From NCBI GenBank assembly GCA_003566775.1, contig PXBW01000198.1, positions 1-45,290 on the forward strand: a stretch of DNA of 45,290 nucleotides, written 5' to 3'. A program made the translations under genes and the position numbers. Each line of letters starts with the position of its first letter. Within the stretch, counting starts at the first letter, position 1. This document shows positions 42,533 to 45,290 of this stretch, in pieces. Under the pieces are notes generated by a model, which had not been told where the DNA came from, did no database searches, and saw only the letters and a list, made by a program, of their open reading frames with translations. This stretch comes from a candidate division WS1 bacterium (GTDB taxonomy: Bacteria; Armatimonadota; Zipacnadia; Zipacnadales; UBA5352).

Positions 42533-42838
42533 CAGATCGGCGTCCGAAAACAGCGCGAGGCGGCCGGTAGATTCCATCATCCCGCGCTTCACCGAGTAAC
42601 CTTTGCCACGGTTCTGCTCGTTGACGAGGATACTTGAGGGCACTGCGGCATCATTGAGCAACTCGCGTGCGAGATCGGCGGTGGCATCCGTGCTGCCGTC
42701 ATCGACCACGATGATCTCCGCGGCGCAATCTGTGCCGTCGAGGTACTCGATGACGCCCGTCAACGTGGGCCCAAGCCGCCCCTCTTCATTGTACGCGGGG
42801 ATGATAATGGATAACTCGATCGTCGGGGGTTGACTCAT
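42092..42838 (-). CDS. Family 2 glycosyltransferase, dolichyl-phosphate glucose synthase type
   Basis: 248 residues. GT-A fold with LSIIIPAYNEEGRL, IIVVDDGSTDAT, NRGKGYSVKRGMM, and the metal site FSDADLSTP. The C-terminal GSGITDTQCGFKMFTREAVE and EVPVRWIDSPDTRVS are typical of dolichyl- or polyprenyl-phosphate glucosyltransferases (DPG_synthase). It should load glucose or mannose on a lipid carrier, presumably the donor for the neighbouring GT-C membrane protein. The start at 42838 has GGGAG just upstream. It converges with, and is read through by, that gene. Confidence 0.92.
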   Translation of the reverse strand: MSQPPTIELSIIIPAYNEEGRLGPTLTGVIEYLDGTDCAAEIIVVDDGSTDATADLARELLNDAAVPSSILVNEQNRGKGYSVKRGMMESTGRLALFSDADLSTPIEHAEDLMAAIESGADVAIGSRAAEGARLEKRQPLMRETAGKMFSVVQRGILGSGITDTQCGFKMFTREAVEAIFPHQRLERWAFDAELIFIALRLGFEVVEVPVRWIDSPDTRVSAFTDGMEMVADLWKIRRMHGHLTPDDR

Positions 42839-42990
42839 ACTCTCCCTTTTCGCTGAGGAACGCCGCATCTGTGCCGCCGGTACATGATTCGTGCATGTGA
42901 AAGATGATTCCTTCTTCGGGGGAGGTGCCTGCAATCAACCTGTCGAATGCCCAAATGAGTCAATGCGGTCCACTGGGAGGGAACCTGCAT

Positions 42991-43611
42991 ATGGTGAGAA
43001 CGGGTGAGTGGGTGTCCGAGGGGTGGGGCCTTGTGAAGTCTCACCTCGGTGTTCACATCGGCGTGGCGCTGGTCGTTGCCGTCCTCTCGGGCATTACACT
43101 GGGAATCCTCTTCGGACCGCTGGTGTGCGGTTGGTACCTGATACTGCTGCGGCAGCAGCGTGATGACACATACGCGCCGCAGTTCGCCGACCTATGGAAG
43201 GGCTTCGAGGTATTCGGTCATGCACTGCTTGCCTTCATCATCGTGGCGGTTGCGGGAGCAATTGCGGGCTCCATCATCGGCGTCCTGTCTTCTGTGCTCG
43301 CGTACGTCCCGGTGATCGGTCCGACGCTGGTGACCCTTGTTGGCGCCGCGGTAAGTATCTGTCTGGCCGTCATATTCCTCTACGTCTTCCCGCTGATAAT
43401 CGACCGGCGGATGGACTTCTGGAACGCCATTCAGCGCAGCGCGGAGACAACATCTCCCCATTTCGGGCAGTTGATAGGCTTCGGAATCGTGATTCACGTG
43501 CTCCACGCACTCGGCGCGATAGCCTGCGGAGTCGGAGCGCTTCTGACCACCCCGGTGGTGATGGCTGCCATCGCGGTGTCCTACCGTGACATGGTGGGCT
43601 CCGACCGGTAG
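42991..43611 (+). CDS. Small polytopic membrane protein, paralog 1
   Basis: 206 residues with four to five hydrophobic segments rich in G, A, V and I (VHIGVALVVAVLSGITLGIL, then GHALLAFIIVAVAGAIAGSI). The amphipathic opening MVRTGEWVSEGWGLVKSHLG and the motifs FGPLVCGWYLIL and FPLIIDRRMDFWNAI are shared with the next gene. No known enzymatic motif is present; similar domains are annotated as membrane proteins of unknown function (DUF4013-like). The start at 42991 has GGGAGGG 9-10 nt upstream. It may form an operon with the paralog. Confidence 0.8.
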   Translation: MVRTGEWVSEGWGLVKSHLGVHIGVALVVAVLSGITLGILFGPLVCGWYLILLRQQRDDTYAPQFADLWKGFEVFGHALLAFIIVAVAGAIAGSIIGVLSSVLAYVPVIGPTLVTLVGAAVSICLAVIFLYVFPLIIDRRMDFWNAIQRSAETTSPHFGQLIGFGIVIHVLHALGAIACGVGALLTTPVVMAAIAVSYRDMVGSDR

Positions 43612-43737
43612 ATCCACCTGCTTCAACGCCCGAGTCCGAACCGGAGGCGATTGAGGATGGGGGAGCGGCATCCGAAGCTCCCCCGGAGATTCAGTAACAC
43701 GTCACGACCAACAGACCGATCACAGGAGGAAGAGACG

Positions 43738-44373
43738 ATGATTAAGACTGGCGAGTGGCTGTCGGAGGCCTGGGAGATGATCTCGGGTAACATCGTGCTG
43801 CATATCGTGGTTACGCTGATTGTATCGATCGGTTCAAGTATCACCTTCGGCATTCTTGCCGGACCGTTGATCTGCGGTTACCTTTGGATAGTCCTGCAGA
43901 GTATGAAGGATCCCTCTTATGAGCCTCAGATAGGGGACGTCGGGAAGGGCTTCGAGAATCCGCTCGATACCATTCTCGTGGGAATCGTTGGCGGCATCAT
44001 CGGAAGCATCGGTTCGCTGCTTTGCGGTGTCGGTGTAATACTGACCGCGCCGCTGGTGATCTTCGCCTTCCCGCTGGTCGCTGACAAAAAGATGTCATTC
44101 TGGCCGGCGATCATGGAAAGCATCAACAAGGTCAAGCAGAACTACGGTGGCTGGATCGTTTTCACGCTTGTACTCGGTCTGATCAACGCCGCCGGTGCTC
44201 TGGTAGCGATCGGCTGGCTGATTACCTATCCGATTACGATCGTGGCTCTGGCGCTGGCCTACCGCGAGAACTACGGCCTCGCGGGCGCCACCGCTGGCGG
44301 CCCTGACGCCCCAGAGGCGCCCGAGGCTCCTTCGGCGCCGGAGACACCGGAGCCGCCCCAGTCACAATACTGA
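43738..44373 (+). CDS. Small polytopic membrane protein, paralog 2
   Basis: 211 residues, clearly related to the previous gene: MIKTGEWLSEAWEMISGNIV opens it, followed by ILAGPLICGYLWIV, and FPLVADKKMSFWPAIMESI matches the conserved loop. Four or five membrane segments follow the same order. It differs by a C-terminal proline/alanine/glutamate tail of about 30 residues (PDAPEAPEAP repeats), likely cytoplasmic or exposed. The start at 43738 has GGAGGA upstream. The duplication is tandem, 126 bp apart. Function unknown. Confidence 0.82.
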   Translation: MIKTGEWLSEAWEMISGNIVLHIVVTLIVSIGSSITFGILAGPLICGYLWIVLQSMKDPSYEPQIGDVGKGFENPLDTILVGIVGGIIGSIGSLLCGVGVILTAPLVIFAFPLVADKKMSFWPAIMESINKVKQNYGGWIVFTLVLGLINAAGALVAIGWLITYPITIVALALAYRENYGLAGATAGGPDAPEAPEAPSAPETPEPPQSQY

Positions 44374-44392
44374 TGACGCGAAGCCGATACAG

Positions 44393-45290
44393 ATGAAGCT
44401 GGAACTCAGCGCGCACAATCAGCCGGCGGCGAACGTGGTCATCGAGGCCGACTCGCCGCCGGCCATCGTTTTCGCCGCCCGGGAACTGAGCCGCTACCTC
44501 GCGATCATCACCGGCGGTAGGTTTCCCGCGTACGAGGGCGAGGCGCTCTCAGAGGGGATCGTGCTGCGGCTGCGGCCTCTCCCCCCCGGCCCCCGTGGTT
44601 CCGGAGAGGGGCGAGGACGGCAACGGCGGGGGTCGCATGCGTGGACGGTGCATGAGCGTGGCGTCGATATCTCCGGAGACAGGCCGGGCGCGGTGCTGCA
44701 CGCGGTCTACGCGCTGCTCGAGACGCTCGGCTGCCGCTGGCTGCACCATCGCGACGGCGGCGAGGTCATCCCGCGCAGGCCGACGGTGGAACTGCCCATC
44801 GGCGAACACCGCGCGGGGCCCGTGATGACTCACCGCGAACTGAGCAACCTGCATCCGATCGACCGCGAGTACCCCCTGCACATCGACTGGATGGCGAAGA
44901 ACCGGTACAACCGCTTCATGCCCTTCCTCAACATCGAGGGCTCGTTCGAGGCCTACCGCGAGTTCGTGGAGCCGGAGCTTGTCGCGCGCGACATGGACGC
45001 AACCCTCGGCCATCACAGCTTCCGCTTCCTGCTGCCCCCCGAAGAGCACTTCGCCGAGCACCCCGAATGGTACGCGCAGATCGGCGGGGAGCGGACGCCC
45101 GATGGCCAGCTATGCACCTCCAACCCCGAGGTCGTCGAGCGCATCGCGCGGCGTATCTGCGAACTGTTCGACGCCCACCCGGCGGTCGAGATGTTCGGAC
45201 TGTGGCCCAACGACGGCTTCGGCTGGTGCATGTGCGGTGATTGCATCGCCATCGAGGAGCAGCGGCCCTCGCGCTTCCGCTCCGAGGATC
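44393..45290 (+). CDS. DUF4838 family protein, 5' part only
   Basis: 299 complete codons, open to the right edge, so the gene is partial. The N-terminus (LELSAHNQPAANVVIEADSP, then FAARELSRYLAIITGG) is the N-terminal domain found before GH20/GH67-like modules; the following SGDRPGAVLHAVYALLETLG motif is shared with these. HPEWYAQIGGERTPDGQLCT, then LWPNDGFGWCMCGDC, are DUF4838 hallmarks, a family of carbohydrate-acting or -binding proteins related to alpha-glucuronidases. A low-complexity R/G/P insert lies near residues 60-80. No signal peptide is seen. The ribosome site is weak, and the start follows the paralog pair by 19 bp. Confidence 0.8.
   Translation, partial: MKLELSAHNQPAANVVIEADSPPAIVFAARELSRYLAIITGGRFPAYEGEALSEGIVLRLRPLPPGPRGSGEGRGRQRRGSHAWTVHERGVDISGDRPGAVLHAVYALLETLGCRWLHHRDGGEVIPRRPTVELPIGEHRAGPVMTHRELSNLHPIDREYPLHIDWMAKNRYNRFMPFLNIEGSFEAYREFVEPELVARDMDATLGHHSFRFLLPPEEHFAEHPEWYAQIGGERTPDGQLCTSNPEVVERIARRICELFDAHPAVEMFGLWPNDGFGWCMCGDCIAIEEQRPSRFRSED

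Overview
This is a high-GC bacterial chromosome segment carrying the replication-origin neighbourhood (dnaA, dnaN, recF, a DciA-like DUF721 gene) in a Gram-negative-type cell. LptA, LptB, LptC and an LptF/G-type permease imply a lipopolysaccharide outer membrane. The mix of DUF3084, a YqgF/RuvC-like nuclease, NAGPA-type phosphodiester glycosidase, DUF4838, many TIM-barrel sugar isomerases and amidohydrolases suggests Armatimonadota or a related uncultured phylum. That placement is inference: the window has no rRNA. I see no CRISPR array, transposase, integrase or prophage.

Layout. 1-8452: a partial exported-protein gene whose signal peptide follows a C9 tract, a tRNA-Leu(CAG) with strong promoter and terminator, ferritin, a sugar isomerase, then a + strand run (PHP hydrolase, lipoamide dehydrogenase, NAD(P)HX repair enzyme, glycerophosphodiesterase, thiD, GNAT). 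8469-30476: almost entirely minus strand. From right to left in transcription order it holds dnaA, dnaN, recF, dciA-like and rtcB; a sugar-nucleotide dehydratase; a broken HEPN-like gene; a GT2 glycosyltransferase; lptC-lptA-lptB-lptF; DUF3084, YqgF-like and yhaM; an ECF sigma, anti-sigma and RseB-like module followed by a FlgM-like gene with a TTG start; and secreted proteins. 31065-45290: genes on both strands (SRPBCC, D-aminoacylase-like, M42 peptidase, ArsR plus thioredoxin lipoprotein, isomerase, 3D-domain protein, amidohydrolase, C39-like protein, GT-C membrane protein, GT2, two tandem paralogous membrane proteins, DUF4838 protein running off the end).

How it fits together. The long minus-strand block left of dnaA and the loss of that bias to its right place the origin near 28-34 kb. 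Three noncoding stretches there carry DnaA-box-like 9-mers: the dnaA leader, the dnaA-dnaN gap and a 617-bp gap at 33435-34051, which has the densest same-orientation cluster. The sigma module next to LPS-transport genes looks like an envelope-stress circuit.

The observations I would check first are the candidate origin arrangement, the C-tract that puts the best start codon out of frame at the left edge, the FlgM-like protein inside the sigma locus, the structured noncoding leader at 40207-40660 with a boxA-like sequence, the frameshifted RxxxxH gene, and the membrane-protein reading frame that runs about 440 bp antisense through a glycosyltransferase gene.
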